From contig DATAUG010000149.1 of the NCBI GenBank assembly GCA_036268355.1, positions 1-60,977 of the forward strand: a stretch of DNA of 60,977 bases, written 5' to 3'. The stretch is from DASQPJ01 sp036268355. GTDB taxonomy: Bacteria; Actinomycetota; Actinomycetes; Sporichthyales; Sporichthyaceae. Positions within the stretch are counted from its first letter, which is position 1; every line of letters starts with the position of its first letter. A program made the position numbers and the translations under genes. Positions 35,727-43,787 of the stretch are shown here, piece after piece. The notes under the pieces were generated by a model that saw only the letters and a list, made by a program, of their open reading frames with translations, was not told where the DNA came from and did no database searches.

Positions 35727-35886
35727 CGTTCCAAAGCCCGGATCTGGGGCACGACATGCACGACTGCCCGGTGTCCACCGGTGACAGCTGGGCGCGCTCG
35801 CACCTGGATGCCTACGCACAGTGGGCCAAGACGCGCAACAGCCTGCTGATCGTCACCTTCGACGAGGACGACTCGGTCGGCCCGGG
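35727..35886 (+). pseudogene. Remnant of a PF04185-type phosphoesterase
   Basis: The translation FQSPDLGHDMHDCPVSTGDS, then WARSHLDAYAQWAKTRNSLL and IVTFDEDD, equals the C-terminal catalytic segment of acid phosphatase/phosphoesterase proteins (PNL..DMHDC, D.W....L..Y..WAK..NSLLIVTFDEDD). No start, no N-terminal part, and the frame loses similarity right after DEDD. About 50 of roughly 300 residues survive. It is not part of the intact phosphoesterase gene at 41.4 kb. Confidence 0.7.
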
Positions 35887-36399
35887 CGCAGGTGTGGCGC
35901 AAGCCGCCGGCGCTGCCCGTGGTCCGGCGAGACACAGCGGGCCGGGCGGATCCGACCGAAGGCCGATCGAGAGTTAATTCAAGTGGTCGAGGGGGTCGGT
36001 TTTGTTCGTTCCAAAAGCGCGGAGCTGGTCAAAGGCGCAAACATTCCGGCAAGACATTGGGGGCGAGGATTGCCCGGCCGGTGCCGGATTCGTCCCTTCT
36101 GCACGCATTCCGCCGGGGTAATTTGTCCCGATTTGTCCCGAGATGTCCGAAACGTCGGGGACGCCTGGAAGATCAGGTTTTGCGACCCGGCCGCGTTGAC
36201 CGACCCCCATTCGGCACCTACCGTCCGAATCAGTGCATTTCTCGCGTTCGGCTCCTGGTCGGGGCCTGCGGGGAGAGCGCGAGCGGTGAAGCCATTCCGA
36301 CGGGCTCGGGCCCGTCGTCGGGTCTGCACGACGAATCCGGGTGCAGCGGGGACCCATCACTCACCGGACAAATTGGCCTGAAACGACGGGAGTACGGCA
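35887..36399. other. Long, structured 5' region of CHAP-like gene
   Basis: About 510 bp without a gene. It holds a tandem 10-mer ATTTGTCCCG twice (36121-36140), and the perfect hairpin CGACGGGC-TCGG-GCCCGTCG (36298-36317) about 80 bp before the start codon. The conserved core of the c-di-AMP (ydaO) riboswitch is not present. Confidence 0.5.
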
Positions 36400-37011
36400 A
36401 TGGGGTCCCAGTACCGATTCGCACGGCACGTGTTGCGTGACAGGGTGCTCGCTGCCGCCGTCGGTGGGGCGCTGTTGGGCGGTTCGATCCTCGGCGTGTC
36501 CCCGGAGGCGCAGGCGGCGACGATCGCCGCAGGCCCGGCAGCCGCGACGCAGATCGCCCAGGTGGCTCAACAGATTCAGGACACCAGCGAGGACGTCGGC
36601 TTGATCCCCAGCCGTGCACACACGCGATTCGTCGAGAGGGTCGCGATCAGGCGCGCGACACGAGCCGTCGGGATCAGACACGGCTATCGGCACCTGTGCC
36701 TGCTCTTCGTGCGGACCAGGTACGGAGTGCCCAAACGCGCACACACGGCGATCCGGGCGTGGAGTGTGTCGAGGCACAAGCACCGCCACGACCGGAACCC
36801 CCCGGCAGGCGTCCCGGTCTTCTGGTCGGGCGGATCGCGCGGGGGCGGCCATGTGGCCATCTCGCTCGGCCACGGAATGATCGTCAGCACCGACATGCCC
36901 CGTGCCGGCCATGTCGGCCGCATCCGCCTGTCGACCATCGCAAGGCGCTGGCATCTGCGGTACCTGGGTTGGACCGAGGACCTGAACGGCGTGCGTATCT
37001 ACCGGCGATGA
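36400..37011 (+). CDS. Secreted CHAP/NlpC-like cysteine hydrolase (203 aa)
   Basis: Probable cell-wall amidase or endopeptidase. Signal peptide at 1-39 (VLAAAVGGALLGGSILGVSP, AQAA). Catalytic domain at about 80-203: Cys in YRHLCLLFVRTRYGVP, His in RGGGHVAISLGHGMIVSTD, and the end YLGWTEDLNGVRIY typical of actinobacterial wall hydrolases of this type. ATG start with GGGAG upstream. The long structured upstream region suggests post-transcriptional control. Confidence 0.82.
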   Translation: MGSQYRFARHVLRDRVLAAAVGGALLGGSILGVSPEAQAATIAAGPAAATQIAQVAQQIQDTSEDVGLIPSRAHTRFVERVAIRRATRAVGIRHGYRHLCLLFVRTRYGVPKRAHTAIRAWSVSRHKHRHDRNPPAGVPVFWSGGSRGGGHVAISLGHGMIVSTDMPRAGHVGRIRLSTIARRWHLRYLGWTEDLNGVRIYRR

Positions 37012-37061
37012 CCCGGCGAACTCCCCGGGGCGTTGCGCGCCGCAACCGCGTGGCGTGACCG

Positions 37062-38024
37062 CTAGCCGCTGTTGAGGAGAGTCCCGAAGATCTTCCGGCC
37101 CAGTCGGGCGGCGTCGGTCAGCTCCAACACCTGGCCGTGAATGTCCGGATGCAGCGCGGCCCAGCGGGCCGCGCTGTGTCGGGAACCGAAGAAGTTGATC
37201 GCGTCGCAGCAGGTCTGCTCGGCCGGTCCGCCGCAGCCGCGGTGACCGACAAGGACGACCGCACCGGCTGGGCCGTCGGCCCGCTCGTCGTGGCTGACGC
37301 GGAAGGTGAGGGAACCCATGGTGATCGGGTCCGTCGATCCGATCACGGTGTCTCGTCCGGTCATGGGGGCGACCCCGAGGGCGTCGACCGCGCACATCGC
37401 CCAGACCCGGGGGCCGTCCGCGATGTCGATGCGGTGTCGGGAGACGGTCACCGAGTAGGGGTAGATCCCACGAAGCTGCCCCGAGTCGTCCACGGTCAGG
37501 AAGTCCTGTTCGACCAGTTCGCGCAGCACCTGCGCACCGGATCGTCCGTGCGGCTGCGCGGCTCGGTCCAGATCGGCGGGCCGTGGCGGAGTGCCGGACT
37601 CCGTCATGCACCGCAACGCCGCCTGTTGCACCGCTCGCAGCCCGCCTTCGGCCGGCGCCAGCCGTCCGCGGCCGCCTCGGCCGACCGTGTCGATCGGCAA
37701 CTGGGCAGGGGCCGGGGAGTTGTGCTCGACTGCGCCGAACACGGCGTGGAGATCCGTGATGGACGGGGCGCCGGAGACTGTGCCGTCGGGGGCCCGGTAG
37801 AGCCGACAAGACACTGACGGGTCGCCGCCGGCAGCCGCAAAAGGATCGGCGCCGTCGACCAACAGGGTCGGTGAACCGGTCATGCCCCAGCGCCGCGCCT
37901 GCTCGTCGTCGTCGATCACGATCGTCGCCAGGTCGGCCGCCCCATCAGCCAAGGCGGCGTGCAAACGTTCGAGGAGCACAGCGGTGTTCGGGCAACCCGG
38001 TACCGACAGCACGGTCAGCAGCAC
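37062..38024 (-). CDS. Thioredoxin-like/organomercurial lyase (MerB) fusion
   Basis: 320 residues. Residues 1-80 form a thioredoxin-like fold with a PGCPN motif (LTVLSVPGCPNTAVLLERLH) and SPTLLVDGADPF. Residues about 115-320 form an alkylmercury-lyase domain: helical N-part, then VWAMCAVDALG (Cys and Asp of the catalytic triad) and PAEQTCCDAINFF (second catalytic Cys). MerB cleaves C-Hg bonds by protonolysis. No MerA reductase is nearby, so the substrate may be another organometal. GTG start coincides with the predicted transcription start of the MerR-type promoter. Confidence 0.85.
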   Translation of the reverse strand: MLLTVLSVPGCPNTAVLLERLHAALADGAADLATIVIDDDEQARRWGMTGSPTLLVDGADPFAAAGGDPSVSCRLYRAPDGTVSGAPSITDLHAVFGAVEHNSPAPAQLPIDTVGRGGRGRLAPAEGGLRAVQQAALRCMTESGTPPRPADLDRAAQPHGRSGAQVLRELVEQDFLTVDDSGQLRGIYPYSVTVSRHRIDIADGPRVWAMCAVDALGVAPMTGRDTVIGSTDPITMGSLTFRVSHDERADGPAGAVVLVGHRGCGGPAEQTCCDAINFFGSRHSAARWAALHPDIHGQVLELTDAARLGRKIFGTLLNSG

Positions 38025-38062
38025 CGGGGGACCCTATGGCTTCCAGTGCACTGGAAGGTCAA
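38025..38062 (-). promoter_or_regulatory. MerR-type promoter/operator of merB-like gene
   Basis: On the minus strand: -35 TTGACC (38062-38057), then a 19-nt spacer carrying the perfect palindrome CTTCCAGTGCACTGGAAG (38040-38057), then -10 ATAGGG (38037-38032). The overlong spacer with a central dyad is the hallmark of MerR-family promoters. Start would fall about at the GTG (38024), giving leaderless mRNA. Confidence 0.85.
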
Positions 38063-38078
38063 GACCTAGGCTCCGCAC

Positions 38079-38540
38079 ATGCAGATCGGTGCCCTCGCCG
38101 AAGCCGGCGGCGTAACCACCAAGACGATCCGGTTCTACGAGGACCGGGGCTTGCTGCCGGCCCCGCCCCGCACCGTCGGCGGGTACCGGGACTACCCGGC
38201 CGGGTCCGTGCAACGACTCCGGTTCATTCGCGACGCGCAGGGCGCCGGCCTGGGCCTTTCCGAGATCCGGGGCATCCTCTGCGTACGCGACAGCGGCCAG
38301 GCGCCGTGCGGCGAGGTGGCCGCGCTGATTGCCGTACACCTCGACCGGATCGAGCGTCGTCTCGCGGACCTGCAGACAACCCGCGCGGCGCTCCAGACCC
38401 TGGCCCGGCGCGCCGCCCAGATCGACCCCGAGGAATGTCCGGAGTCGGAAATCTGCACCATCCTTGCCCGCCACGTGGCCGAGCCAACTCCCGGCGAACC
38501 GACTCATGGAGGCACCGATGAGCGCCTGCAGCACGGTTGA
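38079..38540 (+). CDS. MerR-family metal-responsive regulator
   Basis: 153 residues: winged-helix DNA-binding domain MQIGALAEAGGVTTKTIRFY, then LLPAPPRTVGGYRDYP; a dimerisation helix with IRGILCVRDSGQAPCGEVAA; and a C-terminal ECPESEICTIL. Several Cys (near residues 69, 78, 128 and 134) could form the metal site, as in MerR, ZntR or CueR relatives. It lies 16 bp from the palindromic promoter that drives the divergent MerB-fusion gene and very probably activates it. Its own mRNA has almost no leader. Confidence 0.92.
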   Translation: MQIGALAEAGGVTTKTIRFYEDRGLLPAPPRTVGGYRDYPAGSVQRLRFIRDAQGAGLGLSEIRGILCVRDSGQAPCGEVAALIAVHLDRIERRLADLQTTRAALQTLARRAAQIDPEECPESEICTILARHVAEPTPGEPTHGGTDERLQHG

Positions 38541-38823
38541 AGACGGCGGGACACCTGAGGGTTCCTTGTGCTGGTGTTGCGGCAAGAACAAACAGGAGAG
38601 CCAACTGCTGCATCTGGGTTCGCGACCCGAAGCCGCGGTCTGCCTCGACTGCGCGATGCACCTGCGGCGCCGCGCCCGGGAGCAGGAGGCCGCCAACCCG
38701 GTCCTGCGGATGCTTCATGCCGGCGGCCGACGCGTGCGCGAGACCGTCATGGCGAGCGGGGTGCACAAGCGCCCGGTAATTGGACCGGTCCTGCGCTGGG
38801 TCAACCGGCGCCTGCCGTACTGA
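38518..38823 (+). CDS. Small zinc-ribbon-like protein (101 aa)
   Basis: Contains GSLCWCCGKNKQESQLLHL and AAVCLDCAMHLRRRAREQEA: two Cys pairs (C-x-C-C and C-x2-C) spaced about 25 residues apart, which suggests a treble-clef or ClpX-type zinc finger. The C-terminal half is basic. ATG 38518 with GGAGG 7 bases upstream, overlapping the MerR gene by 23 bp, so cotranscribed. May belong to the metal response, but function is unknown. Confidence 0.75.
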   Translation: MSACSTVEDGGTPEGSLCWCCGKNKQESQLLHLGSRPEAAVCLDCAMHLRRRAREQEAANPVLRMLHAGGRRVRETVMASGVHKRPVIGPVLRWVNRRLPY

Positions 38824-38872
38824 CCAGCCTTGCTGATCAACGACGGCGTCCGTTGACCGGACCGCCGGCTGT

Positions 38873-38878
38873 TAGGCT
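38873..38878 (+). promoter_or_regulatory. -10 element before Mn riboswitch
   Basis: TAGGCT would start transcription near 38885, exactly at the riboswitch 5' end. TTGACC at 38853-38858 is a possible -35 but with a short 14-bp spacer. Confidence 0.5.
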
Positions 38879-38884
38879 GCCGAC

Positions 38885-39010
38885 GCGAAGGGGAGTAGTC
38901 CTCAATCTGGTTGGTCGACATGCTGGCGCTGCGGCGCCCGGCCGCCGGGCCCGGAAACGGGTGGGCGAGACCTTCGGCCCAAGCCAACGGCTGGGCCGGG
39001 GAGAGCTGCC
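38885..39010 (+). ncRNA. yybP-ykoY (Mn2+) riboswitch
   Basis: Conserved blocks occur in the right order: AGGGGAGTAG (38889-38898), GGTCGACATGC about 25 nt later, GGGCGAGACCTTCGG (cross-helix loop segment) and GGCTGGGCCGGGGAG near the end. These are the signature segments of the Mn2+-sensing class seen in E. coli alx and mntP leaders. The downstream gene is a GDT1-type exporter, a usual target. Mn2+ binding should turn expression on. Confidence 0.88.
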
Positions 39011-39051
39011 CAGCTCGCGTCGGCCCGGTCCCGACCGGAAGTGCGGCGCCC

Positions 39052-39642
39052 GTGAATTTCGCACTCATCGCACTGGTGTTCGGCATCATCCTGCTCGCCG
39101 AGCTGCCCGATAAGACGATGTTCGCATCGCTGATGCTCGGGACCCGTTTCGCCGCCCGGTTCGTGTTCTTCGGTGCGGCCGCGGCATTCCTGATTCACGT
39201 GATCATCGCGGTGGCCGCGGGCGGACTGCTGTCCCTGCTCCCGCACCGGGTGTTGAACTTCGTCGTCGCCGCGTTGTTCCTGGTGGGTGCCGCGATGATG
39301 CTGCAGGCTGCTCGCCACCCGGAGGAGGGTGACGGGGCGCTGGACGCCGCGGGCGCCGCGCCGGCAACCGCGAGCAAAGCGATCGCCAGTTCGTTCCTGG
39401 TGATCTTCCTCGGGGAGTGGGGCGACATCACCCAGATCGCCACCGCCAACCTGGCCGCCAAATATCACGACCCGATCGCTGTCGGAGTCGGCGCGACACT
39501 CGGACTGTGGGCCGCCGCGGCGATTGCGATCGGTGCGGGTCAGGCGCTGCTGCGTGTGGTGTCGGTGACGTTGCTGCACCGAGTCGGAGCAGTGATCTTT
39601 GTGGGCTTCGCCGCATATTCACTCGTCCGAGCGGTTGGCTGA
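39052..39642 (+). CDS. GDT1/TMEM165-family Mn2+ exporter
   Basis: Membrane protein of 196 residues with about six helices in two repeats. Each repeat has the family ExGD(K/R)(T/S)-type motif: LLAELPDKTMFASLMLG near residue 18 and FLGEWGDITQIATANL near 125. Homologues export Mn2+ or exchange cations for protons. GTG 39052 is chosen because the first helix starts right after it; the frame extends upstream only through riboswitch sequence. Convergent with the Zn-binding lipoprotein gene. Confidence 0.9.
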   Translation: MNFALIALVFGIILLAELPDKTMFASLMLGTRFAARFVFFGAAAAFLIHVIIAVAAGGLLSLLPHRVLNFVVAALFLVGAAMMLQAARHPEEGDGALDAAGAAPATASKAIASSFLVIFLGEWGDITQIATANLAAKYHDPIAVGVGATLGLWAAAAIAIGAGQALLRVVSVTLLHRVGAVIFVGFAAYSLVRAVG

Positions 39643-39676
39643 GCGCGCGAGGTGTGTCCGGTCCGTCGGGGCGCTC

Positions 39677-40756
39677 TCATCTGGCGGACCCGCACCCGGA
39701 CCCGGACCCGGCGGCCGGCGCGTCGTCGTGGACCTGGGCGGCTTGGCCCGTTCCGGCGGCAAGGGACAACGCGTCCTGCAGCGACTCCAATTCGGCGACC
39801 ATCCATTCCTGGAAGCTCGCGCCGGCCGGGGAAAGGGTCTCGGTGACCGTCGTGATCGGGATCCCGGCCTTCTTCGCCTCGTCGACCTGGGCGGTGATGT
39901 CCGGGGTGGAGTTCTGCGAGTTGTAGACGTAGACCTTCATCTGCTTGCCCTTGATCTGCTGGTCGATCAGGGCCTTGTCGGCCACGGTCGGGTCGGTGCC
40001 CTCGCTGATGTCCGTGAGGAACGAGTACGGGGTGAGCATCTGCAGGCCCAGGGTGTCGGCCAACGGGGAGACGATCGATTCGGAGGCCCCGATCGGGGTG
40101 CCGGCGTACTTGGCCTTGATGTCGGACTCGAGGGAGTTGTACTTGGCCAGCGTCTGGTTCTCGAAGGTCTGCTTCTGCGAGTCGAACCAGTTCGCGTCGG
40201 CGGGGTCGATCTTCTGGTAATCCGCGACGATCGCGTTGATGACCTTGTATACCGAGTCGCGGGAGTACCACTGGTGCGGGTTGTCGCCGTCCTTGAGGCC
40301 GACCACGTCGCCGACGGTCAGCACCTCCCGGCTGTCCGAGGCGTTGGCGGCGACCAGTTTCGGAGCCCAGGAGGTGTCGTAGCCGATGCCGTTCTGGATG
40401 AACATCCGAGTTCCGGCGATCAGCCGGGCGTCGTCCGGGGTGGCCTCGTACTCGTGCGGGTCGGTGTCCGGGTTGGTGATGATCGAGGTCACGGTGACCT
40501 GCCGGCCGCCGAGCTGGGAGGCGATCGAGCCCCAGAAGTTCTCCGCGGCCACCACCGTGAACTTTCCCCCGCTGGGACCGGTCGAGGCACTCGTGGCCGC
40601 CCCGGCCGCCGCGGCCAGTGCCACCGCCGACGGTGCCGAGGACGCCGGTGTCGAGGAACCCGACTGCGCGCCGGTCTGAGCTGCGCATCCGGTGACCGCC
40701 GTCGAACCGGCGAGCACCACCGCCGCGCTGATCGCAGCCTTGCTGGACACGTTCAT
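39677..40756 (-). CDS. Zn/Mn ABC transporter substrate-binding lipoprotein
   Basis: Cluster A-I (ZnuA/TroA-type) solute-binding protein, 359 residues. Lipobox STAVTGC at about 18-24, an Ala/Ser-rich linker to about 65, then FTVVAAENFWGSIASQLGG, TNPDTDPHEYEATPDDARLI (first metal His), GDNPHQWYSRDSVYKVINAI (second His) and a C-terminal YVYNSQNSTPDITAQVDEAK helix. No permease or ATPase gene is adjacent, so it is an orphan component or serves a transporter elsewhere. GAAGGG precedes the ATG. The Zur-like box at 40802-40816 points to zinc. Confidence 0.9.
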   Translation of the reverse strand: MNVSSKAAISAAVVLAGSTAVTGCAAQTGAQSGSSTPASSAPSAVALAAAAGAATSASTGPSGGKFTVVAAENFWGSIASQLGGRQVTVTSIITNPDTDPHEYEATPDDARLIAGTRMFIQNGIGYDTSWAPKLVAANASDSREVLTVGDVVGLKDGDNPHQWYSRDSVYKVINAIVADYQKIDPADANWFDSQKQTFENQTLAKYNSLESDIKAKYAGTPIGASESIVSPLADTLGLQMLTPYSFLTDISEGTDPTVADKALIDQQIKGKQMKVYVYNSQNSTPDITAQVDEAKKAGIPITTVTETLSPAGASFQEWMVAELESLQDALSLAAGTGQAAQVHDDAPAAGSGSGCGSAR

Positions 40757-40801
40757 CGCCGCACCCTTCGTAGAGTGAAGACCATCGTCGATAGACGATA
40801 A

Positions 40802-40816
40802 TGGTAATCGTTTTCA
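40802..40816 (-). promoter_or_regulatory. Zur-like operator
   Basis: On the minus strand TGAAAACGATTACCA matches the actinobacterial Zur consensus TGAAAATGATTTTCA at 12 of 15 positions. It lies in the spacer of a candidate promoter TTGTTA (40824-40819) / TATCGT. A second dyad, ATCGTC-GATA-GACGAT, follows at 40784-40799. Confidence 0.75.
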
Positions 40817-41358
40817 ACTAACAAGGGCGGGGCCCGGACTCGCCGTGCCCGTCCGGGGCGGTCGTGGGTGGCCGGGGTCCGCGTGTCGCCTCGGTGTCGG
40901 TTGGGGTGTGCAGATGGATATGACGGTGCGTCAGATCAGCGGACGTTCCGTGCCCAATCCTCGGGGCGGGCTGACACTCGGCGTCGACAGATCCACAAGA
41001 AGTCCCGGTCCGATCCGCACACCGGAGGCAAACGGGTCGTTAAAACTGGCCCAGGACAACCAGGCTCCTGCGTCCGACTGCGGGGTCCGGCCGGGTCGAA
41101 GGGGGCGGTCGAACGTCCTGGCGGAGACGCGCCGGCCTCGATGATCGACTTGGCGAGGGTGCCGCGGGCGAGGGGCGTTGGCACGCCGGAGCGGCTTTGC
41201 CCGGACGTGGCGTCGCGGCGTGCCACTGGTACTCGCCATTGACGGTTCGGCCGATGACGCCGGAGCGTGGGCATCTTCTCTCGGTCCCGGGCCGGGAAGA
41301 CGATCCGCGGGTTGCGGGCGGTACCAGGGCAAGGCGCCTGGCGGAGACGGAGGTCGTG
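40817..41358. other. Intergenic, no supported gene
   Basis: About 540 bp between the zinc lipoprotein control region and the phosphoesterase gene. Open frames read as Arg/Pro/Gly-rich noise. No repeat or promoter stands out beyond the Zur-like site. Confidence 0.4.
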
Positions 41359-42762
41359 GTGGTTGGGCTGACCCGGCGGCGGTTGCTGCAGTCGGCCGGT
41401 CTGGCGGCATCCGCGTTCGCTGCGGAGTTCCTGCCGCCGAACGTGAGCCGCGCATTGGCGGTCGGGGCGCCTCGGGGTGGCCGGTTGTCCGACGTCAAGC
41501 ATGTGGTGATCCACATGCAGGAGAACCGGTCCTTCGACCACTACTTCGGCACTCTCGCCGGGGTACGTGGGTTCACCGATCCGGCCGCGCCCACGTTGAG
41601 CACCGGCCGCTCGGTGTTCCACCAACCGGATCCGAACAACCCGTTGAGTTTCCTGCTGCCCTTCCACATGGACAGCCGGACCACCAACGCGCAGGCGGTC
41701 CCTACGTTGAGCCATTCCTGGGAGGCGCAGCACTCGTCGTGGAACGGCGGGCGGATGGACAACTTCGTGGCCGCCCACTACCTCACCGACGGCGAGAAGG
41801 GCCCGTTCACGATGGGCTACTTCGACCGCGAGGACATCCCGGTCCACTTCGCGTTGGCGGAGAACTTCACCATCTGCGACAACTACCACTGCTCGGTGCT
41901 GGGCCCGACCTGGCCGAACCGGCTGTACATGTGGAGCGCCACCATCGACCCGGACGGGCGCAACGGTGGGCCGATCACCAGCAATGTCGCGAACCCGCCC
42001 TACACGTGGAAGACCTACCCCGAGGCGTTGACGGAAGCCGGGGTGAGCTGGCGGGTTTACCAGGAGGTCGACAACTACGGGCTCAACATGTTGGAGCTCT
42101 TCGCGTCCTTCCAGGACGCGCCGCCAAGTTCACCACTGTTCCGGAACGGGTTGCGCACTTATCCGGCGGGACAGTTCGAGTACGACGCCAGGAACGACCG
42201 GTTGCCCACGGTGTCCTGGATAGTGCCCACCGGCCACCAGTCCGAGCACCCCGATTACACGCCGGCGGCAGGTGCGGACTTCGTGGCGAGCAAGGTCAAC
42301 GCGATCGCGGCCAACCCCGACGTCTGGGCCAAGACCGTTTACGTCCTCAACTACGACGAGAACGACGGCTTCTTCGATCACGTGCTGCCGCCCACGCCGC
42401 GGCCGGGTACGCCGGGGGAGTTCGTCGGCGAATTGCCGATCGGAGCCGGCTTCCGGGTCCCGTGCATCATCGTCTCGCCGTGGACCACGGGCGGGTGGGT
42501 CGCCGGCCAGCGGTTCGACCACACCTCGACCCTGCAATTCCTGGAGCGCGTCACCGGTGTGCCGGTGCCGAACCTGACCGCCTGGCGGCGAGCCACGTTC
42601 GGGGATCTCACCTCCGCCTTCGGGCTGACGGCCCAGCAATTTCCGGGACTGCCGTCCGCCAAGCGGTGGCTCGCCGATGCCGTGCGGGCGGTCAACGACC
42701 TGCCCGCGCCGCAGATCCCCGGGGCGCACCAGGTGCTGCCGTTGCAGGAAGGCGGATCGTGA
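41359..42762 (+). CDS. Tat-exported phosphoesterase (phospholipase C-like)
   Basis: PF04185 phosphoesterase, 467 residues. Twin-arginine signal LTRRRLLQSAGLAASAFAAE at the start. Metal and catalytic motifs: HVVIHMQENRSFDHYFGTLA near residue 55, GPTWPNRLYMWSATIDPDGR near 190, VPTGHQSEHPDYTPAAGADF near 290, VLNYDENDGFFDHVLPP near 335, and a final FDHTSTLQFLERVTG. It ends there, lacking the C-terminal domains of larger phospholipase C proteins. GTG 41359 has GGAGG 5 bases upstream. Its stop overlaps the next gene's start, so the two products probably work together outside the cell. Confidence 0.9.
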   Translation: MVGLTRRRLLQSAGLAASAFAAEFLPPNVSRALAVGAPRGGRLSDVKHVVIHMQENRSFDHYFGTLAGVRGFTDPAAPTLSTGRSVFHQPDPNNPLSFLLPFHMDSRTTNAQAVPTLSHSWEAQHSSWNGGRMDNFVAAHYLTDGEKGPFTMGYFDREDIPVHFALAENFTICDNYHCSVLGPTWPNRLYMWSATIDPDGRNGGPITSNVANPPYTWKTYPEALTEAGVSWRVYQEVDNYGLNMLELFASFQDAPPSSPLFRNGLRTYPAGQFEYDARNDRLPTVSWIVPTGHQSEHPDYTPAAGADFVASKVNAIAANPDVWAKTVYVLNYDENDGFFDHVLPPTPRPGTPGEFVGELPIGAGFRVPCIIVSPWTTGGWVAGQRFDHTSTLQFLERVTGVPVPNLTAWRRATFGDLTSAFGLTAQQFPGLPSAKRWLADAVRAVNDLPAPQIPGAHQVLPLQEGGS

Positions 42763-43787
42763 CCGCGCGCAGACCTGCGGCCACCGCCGCCGGGGCAATT
42801 CTGCTCTGGGCCGCAGTTCCCGCCCCCGGGTTCGCCGCGTCGGCAGCGGGCACCGGCTACCGCGCCTACGTGGCGCTGAGCGGCGGTTGGCGAGTCGCCG
42901 AGATCGACGTCGCCACCGACAAGCTGCTGCCCGACAACATCCCGGCGGACAGCGTGCACGGGGTCGCGATCGCCCCCGACGGGTCCACGGTCTACGCCAC
43001 CGAGACCGGCCACTACGCGGTCAAGGTCGTGGACACGGCCACCGGGAAATCGATCTCGGTGACGGTCGGCTCTTATCCGCAGGATGTTGCGGTGTCGCCG
43101 GACGGCCGGCGGGTGTTCGTGACGGTGACCGGCTCCGACACCGGGCCGGGTGGTGCCGACACCGTGGCGGTGATCGACACGGCAACTGCCAAGGTCGTCG
43201 CCGACATCAAGCTCGGCGCCGCGCCGCGCCGGGTGGTGTTCAGCCCGAACGGTTCGCGCGCCTGGGTCACCACCGCCACCGGCGTCGCGGTGATCGACAC
43301 CGCGACGCTGCGCCTGGCCGACACGATCGCCGACGACGAGCCGACCGGGCCGCAGGGCCTGGCCGTCAGCCCGGACGGTGCGCGGGTCTATGTCACCAAC
43401 CCCGCGGCCGGGAATCTGTGGGTCATCGACTCCGCGAACGACCGCGTACGGCGCCGGATCCCGGTCGGCGTCGAGCCGTACGCGGTCACTGCGGTTCGCG
43501 ACAGCCGGTACCTCTACGTGGCCGACATGAACTCCGACACCGTCGCGGTGGTCGATCCGGGCGTCGGGCGCATCGTGCGCACGATCCCGGTCGGGCGACT
43601 ACCCATGTCGGTGGCCGCGACAGCTGACGGTTCGCAGGTGTGGGTCGGCAACGGCCTGTCGGGAAGCATCTCGGTCATCGACACCGAAAGCCGGACCGTG
43701 CAGCAGACGATCGAGTTGGGTTCGCGCACCTCGGCGCTGAACACCGAAGCCGTCGCCATCGCCTTCGGGACCCCCCGCACCCCCTGA
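42759..43787 (+). CDS. Secreted YVTN beta-propeller protein
   Basis: 342 residues with a signal peptide (AATAAGAILLWAAVPAPGFA, ASA). Seven or so repeats of about 42 residues with the YVTN pattern, for example VHGVAIAPDGSTVYATETGH, PQDVAVSPDGRRVFVTVTGS and PQGLAVSPDGARVYVTNPAA. Such propellers bind partners or surfaces and are not usually catalytic. GTG start overlapping the phosphoesterase stop by 4 bp implies coupled synthesis. Confidence 0.88.
   Translation: MTARRPAATAAGAILLWAAVPAPGFAASAAGTGYRAYVALSGGWRVAEIDVATDKLLPDNIPADSVHGVAIAPDGSTVYATETGHYAVKVVDTATGKSISVTVGSYPQDVAVSPDGRRVFVTVTGSDTGPGGADTVAVIDTATAKVVADIKLGAAPRRVVFSPNGSRAWVTTATGVAVIDTATLRLADTIADDEPTGPQGLAVSPDGARVYVTNPAAGNLWVIDSANDRVRRRIPVGVEPYAVTAVRDSRYLYVADMNSDTVAVVDPGVGRIVRTIPVGRLPMSVAATADGSQVWVGNGLSGSISVIDTESRTVQQTIELGSRTSALNTEAVAIAFGTPRTP

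Noticed and set aside
35990..36399. c-di-AMP (ydaO) riboswitch before the CHAP-like gene
   Set aside because: A GGGGACCC-like block and hairpins are present, but the conserved CAGCTAAC-type core and block order are missing.
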